Part shown: in pieces, positions 49,502 to 57,661 of the stretch
Numbering within the stretch: the first letter of the stretch is position 1
Layout: every line of letters starts with the position of its first letter
Origin: Rhodanobacteraceae bacterium
Lineage (GTDB): Bacteria > Pseudomonadota > Gammaproteobacteria > Xanthomonadales > SZUA-5
Direction: 5' to 3'
DNA length: 64,000 nucleotides
NCBI GenBank assembly: GCA_016713135.1
Contig: JADJPR010000016.1
Span: 1-64,000, forward strand
Program-made: the position numbers and the translations under genes
The notes under the pieces: model-generated
The model's input: only the letters and a program-made list of their open reading frames with translations
The model's database searches: none
Told to the model about the DNA's origin: nothing

Positions 49502-50977
49502 TCACGGCGCACTCCCCGAGAAATTCAGGAAGAACGGCGCCGGGGACTGCTGCTTGAGGCACTCGGCATCCAGCTTTTTCGCGTCGGCGGTCTTGACGAA
49601 CTGGGTGAGGAGCTTGGGGCCGCAGCCGCGGCCGAGCACGCTGTGGCCCTGGCCTGGGACGATCAGGTGGCGGCCGTTCGGCAGGTTCTTCACCACCTGG
49701 TCGCCATAGCGCGGCGGGGTGACCGGATCGAACTCGCCCGACATCACCAACACCGGCGTATCGCCGCTCATCGGCGCGTGGAAATCGGCCGGGATCTCGC
49801 GCGTCGGCCAGGCGCTGCACCAGGCGATGGCCATCGAGACCAGATCCTGGCGAAGCATCAGGCCATCATCTTGCGGCCGCGGCGTGAAGCCGGGTACATC
49901 TTCGGCGCACATGACCGACCATTGCATGCCGTTGGCGATCTGGCTGCCCAGATCGTCGCTCATCATGGCCCCCTGGGACATCAGCGGTTCGAAGCGACCC
50001 GCCTGCGCTTCAGCCAGTATCAACGGTAATAGGGCCGCGGTTTCACCGCTGTACATGTACATGCGCGCCACCACCGCCAGGGTATTGGCGCTCAATGGGC
50101 GCCCGGCGGTTTCGCCGGTGCGCGGATCGCGCGCCGCGACCATCCGCGGCTGTGCCCGCAGTTGCTCCGCCAGGGACTTCAGCGTGGCGTAGGGATCGCC
50201 GAAGCGTTTGCCGCACTCGGCATCGTCCTTGCAGCGATCGAGCTGGCGCTTGAGCGTGTCTTCCAGGTTGATCGCGTGCTCGCTGCCGAGCATCAGCTCG
50301 TTCGGCACCGCGCTGTCAAGCAGCAGGGTGCGCACCCGCGCCGGGTAGCGCTTGGCGTAGATCTGGCCCATGCGCGTGCCGTAGGACACGCCGACCAGGT
50401 TCACCTGTTCGGCGCCGATCGCCGCGCGCACGCGGTCCAGATCCAGCGCCGCGTCCTCGGTGCTGTACCAACGCACGTCGTGGGTGTCCCGCACATTGGC
50501 GACGCAGTCGCGCGCCAGCTGCGCGGCGAGCGCCGTATCCACGTCCACCGCGAGGGGGTCGCTATCCGTGGGCAATGGACAATCGAGGCGATTCGAAGCG
50601 CCGGTGCCGCGCTGGTCGAGCAGGATCACGTTGCGCTCGGCGAGCACCTCGCGGAAGCTGCCTGCCATCCCGCGCCAGACTTCGCGCGCCGCCTGGCCCG
50701 GGCCACCGGCGAGGATGAACACCGGGTCCGGCAAGGGCTTGGGCGAGCGCGAAGGCACCAGCGCGATGGCCAGCTCGATCTGCCGCCCGCCCTGCCCGTC
50801 CGGCGCCTCCGGCACCTTCAGCGTGGTGCATTCGGCATTCACCGGATTGCTCGGGCGGATGCCCACCACCGGCAACTCGCATTTCTCGAAACTCAGTTCA
50901 CCCAGCTGGCGCGCCTCGCTGCGCGGCGCCACCAGGGTGGCCGCCAGCAACGCCAGCGGCAGGGTCAGGCCTTTCAT
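49502..50977 (-). CDS. Secreted alpha/beta hydrolase, tripeptidyl-aminopeptidase-like
   Basis: A 491-residue exported hydrolase. A signal peptide (1-22) is followed by the family blocks GGPGQ (91-95, oxyanion region), DQRGTGAS (121-128) and GVSYGT (196-201, nucleophile Ser198). The C-terminal TAP-like domain gives the acid (SGEFDPVTPP) and His (VPGQGHSVL). Relatives release N-terminal amino acids or tripeptides in the periplasm. Its start overlaps the stop of a helix-turn-helix regulator gene (ATGA), so the two are coupled. Confidence 0.9.
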   Translation of the reverse strand: MKGLTLPLALLAATLVAPRSEARQLGELSFEKCELPVVGIRPSNPVNAECTTLKVPEAPDGQGGRQIELAIALVPSRSPKPLPDPVFILAGGPGQAAREVWRGMAGSFREVLAERNVILLDQRGTGASNRLDCPLPTDSDPLAVDVDTALAAQLARDCVANVRDTHDVRWYSTEDAALDLDRVRAAIGAEQVNLVGVSYGTRMGQIYAKRYPARVRTLLLDSAVPNELMLGSEHAINLEDTLKRQLDRCKDDAECGKRFGDPYATLKSLAEQLRAQPRMVAARDPRTGETAGRPLSANTLAVVARMYMYSGETAALLPLILAEAQAGRFEPLMSQGAMMSDDLGSQIANGMQWSVMCAEDVPGFTPRPQDDGLMLRQDLVSMAIAWCSAWPTREIPADFHAPMSGDTPVLVMSGEFDPVTPPRYGDQVVKNLPNGRHLIVPGQGHSVLGRGCGPKLLTQFVKTADAKKLDAECLKQQSPAPFFLNFSGSAP

Positions 50978-51177
50978 GTCGCTTCCTCGTCGGGCATGAA
51001 GATGGATTCGATCGGTGTGGCAAACACCTGCGCGATCTTGAACGCGAGCGGCAGGCTCGGGTCGTACTTGCCGGTTTCGATGGCATTGATGGTCTGCCGC
51101 GACACCCCCAGCGCATCGGCCAGCTCGGCCTGCGACCAGTGGCGCTCGGCGCGCAGCACGCGCAGGCGATTGTTCAT
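50974..51177 (-). CDS. Small XRE-type helix-turn-helix regulator
   Basis: A 67-residue Cro/CI-like DNA-binding protein of the YozG type. LRVLRAERHWSQAELADALG followed by VSRQTINAIETGKYDPSLPL is the canonical helix-turn-helix, and the ending IESIFMPDEE is typical. It lies between a small membrane-protein gene and the hydrolase gene, all in one direction, and probably represses this short operon. Small two-gene sets of this regulator and a DUF-type membrane protein are common. Confidence 0.9.
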   Translation of the reverse strand: MNNRLRVLRAERHWSQAELADALGVSRQTINAIETGKYDPSLPLAFKIAQVFATPIESIFMPDEEAT

Positions 51178-51211
51178 GCCTGCGCCCCGGTGAAACCGGC
51201 GTGGATGCGCT

Positions 51212-51604
51212 TCATGCGTACTTGCGCGTCGCCCACCAGACGGCGGGCCCGTAGATGCCGCAGAACAGCGGCAGCACCATCAACACCGGCACCTTGGGCA
51301 AGCCGGCCAGCTCCAGCAGGCCCCAGGCGAAAGTGAGCATGCAGGTGAGGATCGCCGCGGTGGTCACCGCCTCGAAATGCACCCGCCGCTCCAGTTCGTC
51401 CAGCGAGGCGAAGAAGCGCAGCATCTCGCTGAGCGCGACCACGATCGGCACCATCGGCACCAGCACCATGATCGCCTTCGCCCAAAGCGGCTCCACGCCC
51501 TTCACCAGCCGCAGCATCAGCACGATCAGCGCGGCGTAGACCGCCATTGCTCCCATGAAGCGCGCGCGGTAGCGATGCAGTGCAGCCTTGCGTTCCTGGC
51601 GCAT
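51212..51604 (-). CDS. Small four-helix membrane protein
   Basis: A 130-residue integral membrane protein with four hydrophobic helices (about 17-36, 44-62, 82-101 and 104-124) and a charged central loop FFASLDELERRVHFEAVTTA. This pattern is common in proteins encoded next to XRE/YozG-type regulators. No function is known. It is the first gene of the operon with the regulator and the hydrolase, and it is divergent from darP. Confidence 0.8.
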   Translation of the reverse strand: MRQERKAALHRYRARFMGAMAVYAALIVLMLRLVKGVEPLWAKAIMVLVPMVPIVVALSEMLRFFASLDELERRVHFEAVTTAAILTCMLTFAWGLLELAGLPKVPVLMVLPLFCGIYGPAVWWATRKYA

Positions 51605-51692
51605 GAGAAGCGGCTCCCGGTCGATGGACGCAGGTTAGTCAAGCACCCTTGTCGTGTCAAGTGAGCTTTACTTATGGCCAAGCGCACTTGAC

Positions 51693-51799
51693 AGAGCTGG
51701 TATTGGTGTTGGTCGTTGGTGTTGGAAGGAGCCGCTTGCCGCCGGCCGGCGACTGTCCGCCCTGACCCACACCAACAACCCACACCAACACCAGCTCTT
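51693..51799. repeat. TTGGTGTTGG-family hairpin, second locus
   Basis: The left arm GAGCTGGTATTGGTGTTGGT (continuing CGTTGGTGTTGG) pairs with the right arm ACCCACACCAACACCAGCTC (preceded by ACACCAACA). The loop is about 40 bases. It sits in the divergent gap upstream of darP, 18 bases before its start. Confidence 0.85.
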
Positions 51800-51816
51800 T
51801 CCGCTAGCCTCCGCGC

Positions 51817-52374
51817 ATGAATCCGAACGACCACAACGATCAGGAAGTCCCCAGCCGCAGCCAGATGCGCCGCGAGGCGCTGGATGTGCTGGAACTGGCC
51901 GAGCGCCTGGTGGCGCTGACGCCCTCGCAACTGGCGAAAGTGCCGCTGGAAGAGAAGATCCTCGACAACGTGCACCTGGCGCAGAAAATCACCTCGCACA
52001 TCGCGCACAAGCGCCAGGTGCATTTCCTCGCCAAGCTGATGCGCAAGCTGGATGATCTGGAGCCGATCCGCCTGGCGGTCGACAAGCCACTGGAGGTGCG
52101 CCGGCGCGAGACCGCGCAACTGCACCTGATCGAACGCTGGCGCGAACGCCTGATCGACGACGGCGACGATGCGCTGGGCGAGTTCATCCAGGAGTTTCCC
52201 AACGCCGACCGCCAGCGCCTGCGCCAACTGGTGCGCCAGGCCCACGTGGAACGCCGCGAGAACCGCGCGCCCTCGGCGCAACGTAGCCTCTTCCAACTGG
52301 TCAAGGCTCAGGTGCGCGGCGACGAAGACGCCACGGACGAGGGCGATGCGGCGACCGAGGCCGGCAGCGACTGA
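51817..52374 (+). CDS. darP: Ribosome maturation protein DarP (YjgA)
   Basis: A 185-residue DUF615 protein: SRSQMRREALDVLELAERLV is the hallmark start, followed by EKILDNVHLAQKITSHIAHK and KRQVHFLAKLMRKLD. In E. coli this protein binds the late pre-50S ribosome and helps its maturation. The C-terminus is acidic. The start codon is 18 bases after a hairpin arm. It converges with a hypothetical secreted-protein gene across a noisy repeat. Confidence 0.93.
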   Translation: MNPNDHNDQEVPSRSQMRREALDVLELAERLVALTPSQLAKVPLEEKILDNVHLAQKITSHIAHKRQVHFLAKLMRKLDDLEPIRLAVDKPLEVRRRETAQLHLIERWRERLIDDGDDALGEFIQEFPNADRQRLRQLVRQAHVERRENRAPSAQRSLFQLVKAQVRGDEDATDEGDAATEAGSD

Positions 52375-52880
52375 GGCTCTTCGCGATCCCACCCAGAAGC
52401 AGGAAGCAGAGGACCCAGAGGGACCTTCGCAGACCCACCTAGAAGCGGAACGCAGAGAACGCAGAGGAAAAGCAGAGAGGACGCGGAAAAGGCGATTCGG
52501 CCATTCTTCAGCGGTTTAATGTGCGCTCGCGAGAGTCGAAGCTTCCGGGCCGCGACCAGTGGGCTTGATTGACGCGATGCCGGCAGCCAATCCATGGAGA
52601 GACGCAAAAAAAAAAAAAAAAGGGCTCTCACCGAACACCAGGAAACCCCTTGGGCGGGAAGGGGGTTTTTCCCCCAAAAAAACGAAAAAAAAAAAAAAAA
52701 GAGGGAACCCCCCCCCCCCCCCCCCCCCTGCGCCGCCGCCGCCCCGGAAAGAGGGGGGGGGGGGGGGGGGAAGGCGGCGGGGGGAGGAGGGGGGCCGGGG
52801 GGGGGGACCGGACTCTCTCCGCGTTCTCTCTGCTTTTCCTCTGCGTCCTCTGCGTTCGGCTTTTGGTCCGATCCCCCCGA
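52375..52880. repeat. Gap with ACGCAGAG-family hairpin (copy 3) and homopolymer noise in its loop
   Basis: The left arm (52443-52490, GAACGCAGAGAACGCAGAGG then AAAAGCAGAGAGGACGCGG) pairs with the right arm (52816-52862, CTCCGCGTTCTCTCTGCTTT then TCCTCTGCGTCCTCTGCGTT). The loop, 52606-52810, holds runs of A (52606-52621, 52685-52700), C (52708-52728) and G (52753-52770). These look like sequencing or assembly artefact. Open frames here are not genes. Confidence 0.8.
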
Positions 52881-53723
52881 CTAGCGACCCTCGCGTACCC
52901 GTGCCACGCGCTCGGGCACGGCGGCGAAGCGCTGGTCGATGCGGATGTCGATCTGGGTCATGCCGGTGGTGATCCGCAGCGGGACCAGCAGCGCAGCCAC
53001 GCAGCCCGGTGGCGCATCGGTACAGTCGCGCAGACTGCGACCAAACGCGGCCACCATGCCCTCGGGGTTGCCTTCCAGCGGATAGGCCGCGAGGTAGTAG
53101 TCCGCGCCGGCCAGGCCATCGATGCGGAACTTCTTGAGTCTGGCCGGCAGCTCGGTGCAGCGCAGCGGCAGCGACACATCGACCGGGATGGCGCACACGC
53201 GGGTGGGCGCCTTGGCTGCGCCGGGATAAGCGAGCCGACCCTCAACCGCCGCGGCCAGCTCCGTCACCGGCTCGCCGGTGACTTCGCAGGCCAGTTGCGT
53301 CGCGCCGTCATCGCGCACCGACACCCGGAAGCGCCGGGTCACATCGTCCGGCGCGAACGCCAGCCAGCCGCCGCGATCGGCCTCGAATTCCAGGCCGAGG
53401 CGCTTTTCGACCACTGGACGCACGCGCTCATCGCCGGCCTTGAACATCAGCGCCAGCCGCCGCGTCCCGCCCGCCTGCAGGCTGGCAGAGACCTCGACCA
53501 CACCCAGCCCGAAGGCACTCTTCGCCCGCGCGAGTTCGCAGTTCAGCGTGTCCGTGCCGTGCACACGGGTGCGCCTGCATTGACTCGCATCGGCGCCCAT
53601 GAACGCCGCCAGCGCATCCGGACCGCGCCGGATGGCGTCGACGTCCTCGCATTGCAGGTAGTTGGCGGCCGGCGCCAGCGATCCGACGGCCAGCAGCACC
53701 GCACCCAGCATCCATCGAGTCAT
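52881..53723 (-). CDS. Hypothetical secreted protein
   Basis: A 280-residue protein with a signal peptide (MTRWMLGAVLLAVGSLAPAA) and seven scattered cysteines (including NYLQCED and RDCTDAPPGC) that probably form disulfides. A central strand-rich region (RVSVRDDGATQLACEVTGE) suggests a beta-sandwich. ATG 53723 is chosen because it starts the signal peptide; the longer frame above it is not conserved in character. No domain is recognised. It is transcribed away from the small cysteine protein and converges with darP. Confidence 0.7.
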   Translation of the reverse strand: MTRWMLGAVLLAVGSLAPAANYLQCEDVDAIRRGPDALAAFMGADASQCRRTRVHGTDTLNCELARAKSAFGLGVVEVSASLQAGGTRRLALMFKAGDERVRPVVEKRLGLEFEADRGGWLAFAPDDVTRRFRVSVRDDGATQLACEVTGEPVTELAAAVEGRLAYPGAAKAPTRVCAIPVDVSLPLRCTELPARLKKFRIDGLAGADYYLAAYPLEGNPEGMVAAFGRSLRDCTDAPPGCVAALLVPLRITTGMTQIDIRIDQRFAAVPERVARVREGR

Positions 53724-53800
53724 GACGGCACCTCCTCGAAGCGATGGCCCAGCATTGCGCAGGCCTGCGAAACGGCGGCTGACCGGCGTCAACCCTGCGG

Positions 53801-53887
53801 GCGTAGCCCGGAGTGCCGCGCAGCGGCTCTCCGGGTACTTGCGGCAAGCACCCGGTGAACGCGCTGGGCGTGTACACCGGGCTACGC
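53801..53887. repeat. GTAGCCCGGAGT element, copy 1 (87 bp)
   Basis: The ends GCGTAGCCCGG and CCGGGCTACGC are inverted repeats, and inside are two smaller hairpins (CCGCGCAGCGG and the pair CCGGGTACTTGCGGCAAGC/ACCCGG). It lies between two genes of the minus strand. A near-identical copy is at 56682-56767. Confidence 0.85.
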
Positions 53888-53894
53888 GTCGAGC

Positions 53895-54050
53895 CTACTT
53901 CTTCGACTTGCCCGCCTTCGACGTGCTCGCGGGCGCCTCGGCCTCGGCCGATTTCGGCGGCTGGTCGCCGAGGATCCGAGTGGCCGGGCAGATCGCGAAC
54001 ACCGGGCACTTCTTGCAGCCGACAGCGATCGCAATGGGGCAGACGGTCAT
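53895..54050 (-). CDS. Small cysteine-rich protein (51 residues)
   Basis: A gene too short for standard thresholds. It reads MTVCPIAIAVGCKKCPVFAI then CPATRILGD, followed by a lysine-rich tail ending KAGKSKK. The four cysteines (C4, C12, C15, C21) could bind zinc or an iron-sulfur cluster. The compact N-terminus with a hydrophilic tail looks like a genuine protein, and similar small proteins occur in related proteobacteria as far as I recall. It starts 33 bases downstream of the histidine-kinase stop on the same strand and may be part of that operon. Function unknown. Confidence 0.65.
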   Translation of the reverse strand: MTVCPIAIAVGCKKCPVFAICPATRILGDQPPKSAEAEAPASTSKAGKSKK

Positions 54051-54083
54051 GGCGGCGGATCCTTGGCGACTGGGAGGCCTAGC

Positions 54084-55367
54084 TTAACCTTCACGGCCGC
54101 TATTGGGCGCGGATCCGTCCTCGCCACGCAAGCACAGGTCGACCCGATGCATGCCGTCCACCACCCCGTGCTCCAGCCGCCCGCCATGCGATTGCGCGAT
54201 GTGGCGGCAGAGCGCCAGGCCGAAGCCGCGGTGCGGCAGGACCGCGGACTCGTCAGCCGGCGCGCGCAGGGCGTTGTCGATACGCAATCGCCAGTGGCCG
54301 CCGTCGCCGGCCAGTTCGGCGGCGAACGGCGCGGCGCCATGCTGCTCGGCATTGTCGATCAGGTTGGCGATCAGTCGCGCGAGTACGCCGGGTTGACCGC
54401 GCACGCGGGCCCGCTCCGGCAGGCGCTCGGCCCAGGGATGGCCGCGTGCGACGCTGGCCGCAACTTCCGCCCGCAGCAGTGGCACCAGGTCGACCTGGGT
54501 ATAAGGCTCCTCGGCGCCGGTGCGCGCATGCTCAATGAAGCGATCGATGCGGCGGTCGAGCTCGCCGATGTCCGCGTGCAGCGCCTCGCGCTCAGCCTCC
54601 GGCAAGCCGTCCAGCAGGTCGATGCGCAGCAGCAGGCGCATCAGCGGCGTGCGCAGATCATGACTGAGACCCGCGAGCATCAGGTCACGCTCGCGGCGCT
54701 GGGTTTCGATGCGCCCCAACGCCTGCGCCAGGCGGTCGCCCAGCAACTGGATCTCGCGCGGGCCCGATACCCGGAATTCGTCCGCAGCCACCGGCTCCGG
54801 CAGTCGCGCGGCGATCGCCGCAAGGCGTTCCACCGGCGCGGCGAGGCGGCGCGCCAGCCACCACGCCGCCAGCAACGCCAGCAGCAGCGAGAGCGCGGCG
54901 ACCAGCAGCGCGAAGCGCGCCACCAGGGTGCGCATCGGCTCCAGCGGAATGCCGATCCAGTCGCCGCGCGCGCTCGCCAGCCAGATCCGCACGCTCCCGG
55001 CCGCGCCCTTCTCGATCTCCGCCGCGCGGCCGCTCTCGCTGCGCAGGTAGGCGACCAGCACTTCAAGGAAAGGCACCGGGAGTTTATCCACGGACGGCCG
55101 CGGCCGCGCGGCGCGCTCGATGCCCTGGCGCTCGAGCGCGCGGGCTGCGCGCGCCGGATCACCCGCGTCGCCCGCGTCGGCGAGTTCCACGACCGCGAGC
55201 AGGGGCAAGGCCAACTGGCGCACCGAGGGCTGCAGCGCCGCCTTCTGCAGCATCAGGGTCGCCGCCACCGCCAGCACCACCAGGAATCCGATCAGCGCCG
55301 CCAGGACCAGATGCACCGTGCGCCAGCCGCCCGGCGCGCGCTGCGCCTCAGTCGGGGACGAATACAT
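54084..55367 (-). CDS. Sensor histidine kinase (EnvZ-like)
   Basis: A 427-residue kinase with two membrane helices (20-39 and 150-170) around a periplasmic domain of about 110 residues, a HAMP linker (LARRLAAPVERLAAIAARLP), phospho-acceptor His236 (LAGLSHDLRTPLMR), N box (LIANLIDNAEQHG) and a G2 loop (PHRGFGLALCRHIAQSHGG). The G1 region (LRIDNALR) departs from the usual DxGxG, which may lower activity. It is encoded directly after its response regulator, their genes overlapping by 20 bases. The signal is unknown. Confidence 0.92.
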   Translation of the reverse strand: MYSSPTEAQRAPGGWRTVHLVLAALIGFLVVLAVAATLMLQKAALQPSVRQLALPLLAVVELADAGDAGDPARAARALERQGIERAARPRPSVDKLPVPFLEVLVAYLRSESGRAAEIEKGAAGSVRIWLASARGDWIGIPLEPMRTLVARFALLVAALSLLLALLAAWWLARRLAAPVERLAAIAARLPEPVAADEFRVSGPREIQLLGDRLAQALGRIETQRRERDLMLAGLSHDLRTPLMRLLLRIDLLDGLPEAEREALHADIGELDRRIDRFIEHARTGAEEPYTQVDLVPLLRAEVAASVARGHPWAERLPERARVRGQPGVLARLIANLIDNAEQHGAAPFAAELAGDGGHWRLRIDNALRAPADESAVLPHRGFGLALCRHIAQSHGGRLEHGVVDGMHRVDLCLRGEDGSAPNSGREG

Positions 55368-56049
55368 AGCCGTGGCCCCATACCGTCTGGATATGCCGCG
55401 GCGCCTTCGGATCGTCCTCGATCATGCGCCGCAGCTTGGAGATGGCGACGTCGATGGAGCGCTCGAAGGGATCGCTGTCGCGCCCGCGCGCCAGGCTGAT
55501 CAATCGATCGCGCGTCAACGGCACGCGTGGATGGCGCACCATCGCCACCAGCAGGGCGAACTCGCCGCTGGTCAGTCGATGGGTCTGCCCGTCGCGGCTC
55601 AGGGTGCGCGCAGAGGGATCGAGCTGGCAGCGGCCGAAGCGCAGCGGCGCCTCGGCTTCCACCGGCGCCCCGGGCACCGCGGCCACGCGGCGCAGCACTG
55701 CGCGGATGCGCGCCAGCAGCTCGCGCGGATTGCACGGCTTGGGCAGGTAGTCGTCCGCGCCGAGTTCCAGTCCGACGATGCGGTCCACTTCGTCGCCCTT
55801 GGCCGTGAGCATGATCACCGGCGTCGGCACGCCTTCCGCGCGCCAGCGCCGCAGCAAGGTCAAGCCGTCCTCGCCGGGCAACATCAGGTCGAGCACGATC
55901 AGGTCGTAGTGGCCCTGGTCCAGCGCGCGCTTGCCGAGTACGCCATCGGCCACGGCCTTGACCACGAAGCCTTCGCGGCCCAGGTAGCGCGACAGCAGAT
56001 CGCGCAAACCAGGGTCGTCGTCCACCAGCAGGATGCGTTCGTCGTTCAT
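55348..56049 (-). CDS. OmpR-family response regulator
   Basis: A 233-residue regulator. The receiver domain (1-120) has Asp10/11/12 and phospho-acceptor Asp54 (LIVLDLMLPGEDG), Thr and Lys in LTAKGDE and LPKPCNP. The C-terminal winged helix (about 140-232, LTSGEFALLVAMVRHP and RSIDVAISKLRRMIEDDPK, then TVWGHGYVFVPD) is the OmpR/PhoB DNA-binding type. It is cotranscribed with the EnvZ-like kinase and is divergent from the gene for a Spy-like periplasmic protein, a likely target. Confidence 0.95.
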   Translation of the reverse strand: MNDERILLVDDDPGLRDLLSRYLGREGFVVKAVADGVLGKRALDQGHYDLIVLDLMLPGEDGLTLLRRWRAEGVPTPVIMLTAKGDEVDRIVGLELGADDYLPKPCNPRELLARIRAVLRRVAAVPGAPVEAEAPLRFGRCQLDPSARTLSRDGQTHRLTSGEFALLVAMVRHPRVPLTRDRLISLARGRDSDPFERSIDVAISKLRRMIEDDPKAPRHIQTVWGHGYVFVPD

Positions 56050-56224
56050 GGTTGCCTTGTAGCGGCCCGGACCGGGCGCGGCAAGCGCGCGCATGAGCAA
56101 TCGTGAGCGCAGCCGCGCCGGGAAACATCCGCTTACAACCTCGGCGTCCGCGCACATAGAGCGCTTACCGCTGAGCCGGATTCTGACCCTGCCGCCAATC
56201 GGGCGGCTCACCCGGAAATGCACC

Positions 56225-56671
56225 ATGTCCCGCAAGATGCTGTTGGCGCTGGCACTCGTCACCGGCCTGGCCAGCACTGGCCCCGTGCTCGCCGGCCCCT
56301 TCCTGCAGCGGCTGACCCCACCGACCGCGGCCGAACTGGGGCTGACTGCCGCCCAGGCGGCCGAATGGCAAGCGATCCAGGCCGACGCGCAAGCGCTGCG
56401 CCAGGCCACCCTGGACCAGGTCAAGGCCGAGCTCGACCATACCCAGGAAGCCTTGGCCGAGCCGGACGCCGACCTCGCGGCCATCGGCCAGGAGTACCAG
56501 TCCATCGCCTTGGCCGCGCTGCTGGAACAGCGCCAGTTGCGCAACCGCCGGCTCGCCTTTTACGAATCGCTGAACCCGGATCAGCAGGCGCAGGTGCGCG
56601 CCTTCCTGATCGAAGTCAGCGAGCGCGCCGAGCGCGCGATCCGCGCCTTCGAAGTGCTGCAAGGCGGCTGA
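56225..56671 (+). CDS. Periplasmic protein, Spy/CpxP/heavy-metal-resistance-like
   Basis: A 148-residue protein with a signal peptide (MSRKMLLALALVTGLASTGP, cleaved after VLA) and a helical, glutamine-rich body: LQRLTPPTAAELGLTAAQAA and FYESLNPDQQAQVRAFLIEV are LTxxQ-like motifs of the Spy/CpxP group of periplasmic chaperones and sensors. It stands divergent from the OmpR-like regulator gene, separated by 175 bases, an arrangement like cpxP beside cpxRA. Regulation by that system is inferred. ATG 56225 is the signal-peptide start. Confidence 0.72.
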   Translation: MSRKMLLALALVTGLASTGPVLAGPFLQRLTPPTAAELGLTAAQAAEWQAIQADAQALRQATLDQVKAELDHTQEALAEPDADLAAIGQEYQSIALAALLEQRQLRNRRLAFYESLNPDQQAQVRAFLIEVSERAERAIRAFEVLQGG

Positions 56672-56681
56672 GCTGGACTTT

Positions 56682-56767
56682 CGTAGCCCGGAGTACCGCG
56701 CAGCGGTTCTCCGGGTGCTTGCCGCAAGTACCCGGTGAACGCGCTGCGCGCGCACACCGGGCTACGC
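56682..56767. repeat. GTAGCCCGGAGT element, copy 2 (86 bp)
   Basis: Same structure as at 53801-53887, with ends CGTAGCCCGG and CCGGGCTACG. It lies between two plus-strand genes, 11 bases after the Spy-like stop. Confidence 0.85.
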
Positions 56768-56819
56768 CCCGCTCCATCTTTCGCCCTGAAACCACCCCAC
56801 ACCCAAGGAATTCCAGACC

Positions 56820-57362
56820 ATGAACAAGCTGATCCAGACCGCCCTGCTCGCCCTCGCCACCGCCACCGCGCTGGTGCTCTCCCTGCCCGCCGATGCCCAG
56901 AGCGGCCGCGTCAAGGCCCGCGGCGCGACCCCGAACGCCGCCGGCGGGACCACCGCCGGCAGCGCCAGCGCAGGTGCCGGCCCCAACGGCGGCCGCTTCG
57001 CCCGCGGCGCCGGTGTCACCACCGACGGCCAAGGCAACGCGACCGGCGCCAGCGGCGGCGCAGCGCAGACCGCCAGCGGCGGCTACGGTGCGCGCGCCGG
57101 CCAGTTCCAGCGTAACGCCGATGGCAGCGCGAGCCGCCAGGGCGGCGCGGCCGGGCAGACCGCCGCCGGCGGCCGCTTCGCGACCAGCGGCAGCGCCAGC
57201 ACCGATGGCCAGGGCAACGCCACGGCAACCCGCGGCACATCGGCCACCGCGGCCTCAGGCAACAGCTACCAGGGCCAGACCACCGCGACCACTGGCCAGG
57301 GGGTGCAGCACAGCGGCACCTGCTACGACGCCGTCGGCGTGGAAATCCCCTGCCCGCGCTGA
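56820..57362 (+). CDS. Secreted Gly/Ala/Thr-rich repeat protein
   Basis: A 180-residue protein with a signal peptide (MNKLIQTALLALATATALVL, ending in ADAQ). The mature part is low-complexity and built of imperfect repeats such as RFARGAGVTTDGQGNATGAS and RFATSGSASTDGQGNATATR, which recur at about 65-residue spacing. It ends in a disulfide-like pair, GTCYDAVGVEIPCPR. The repeat resembles surface or extracellular-matrix proteins. Function unknown. A hairpin of the GGCACGAG family follows the gene. Confidence 0.7.
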   Translation: MNKLIQTALLALATATALVLSLPADAQSGRVKARGATPNAAGGTTAGSASAGAGPNGGRFARGAGVTTDGQGNATGASGGAAQTASGGYGARAGQFQRNADGSASRQGGAAGQTAAGGRFATSGSASTDGQGNATATRGTSATAASGNSYQGQTTATTGQGVQHSGTCYDAVGVEIPCPR

Positions 57363-57408
57363 AGCCTGGCAACGCCCAGCGCGCATGTCCGGATGAATCC
57401 GGCTGCGC

Positions 57409-57640
57409 GCGGGGCACGAGGGCACGAGGGCACGAGGGCACGAGGGCACGAAAAGGCTCGCGACTCGATGGGGTCATGGCAAGGGCCGGGTAGTTGTGTC
57501 CCCCGCAACAGACGTGGGTTTCCCTCGCCATTGCGCGTGTCCACGTTTCGACGAGGGCACCGGGGCACGCAGAGCCGGTCCGGTGCGACAGAGCGCATTT
57601 ACGTGCCCTCGTGCCCTCGTGCCCTCCAAACCGATCTACC
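57409..57640. repeat. GGCACGAG-family hairpin, copy 2
   Basis: The left arm is a clean tandem of GGCACGAG (57411-57450, about five units). The right arm is GTGCCCTCGTGCCCTCGTGC at 57603-57622. A loop of about 150 bases contains a further short copy (ACGAGGGCACCGGGGCACGC). It lies between convergent genes. Confidence 0.85.
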
Positions 57641-57661
57641 GGCGCGCCCTCACGCCCTCGC

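Noticed and set aside
52559..53000. Lys- and Pro-rich open frames over the homopolymer stretch
   Set aside because: They encode poly-Lys/poly-Pro/poly-Gly from artefactual homopolymers.
57409..57460. Contamination by a cDNA adaptor containing GGCACGAG
   Set aside because: The complementary arm and a second genomic locus at 15181 show a native repeat.
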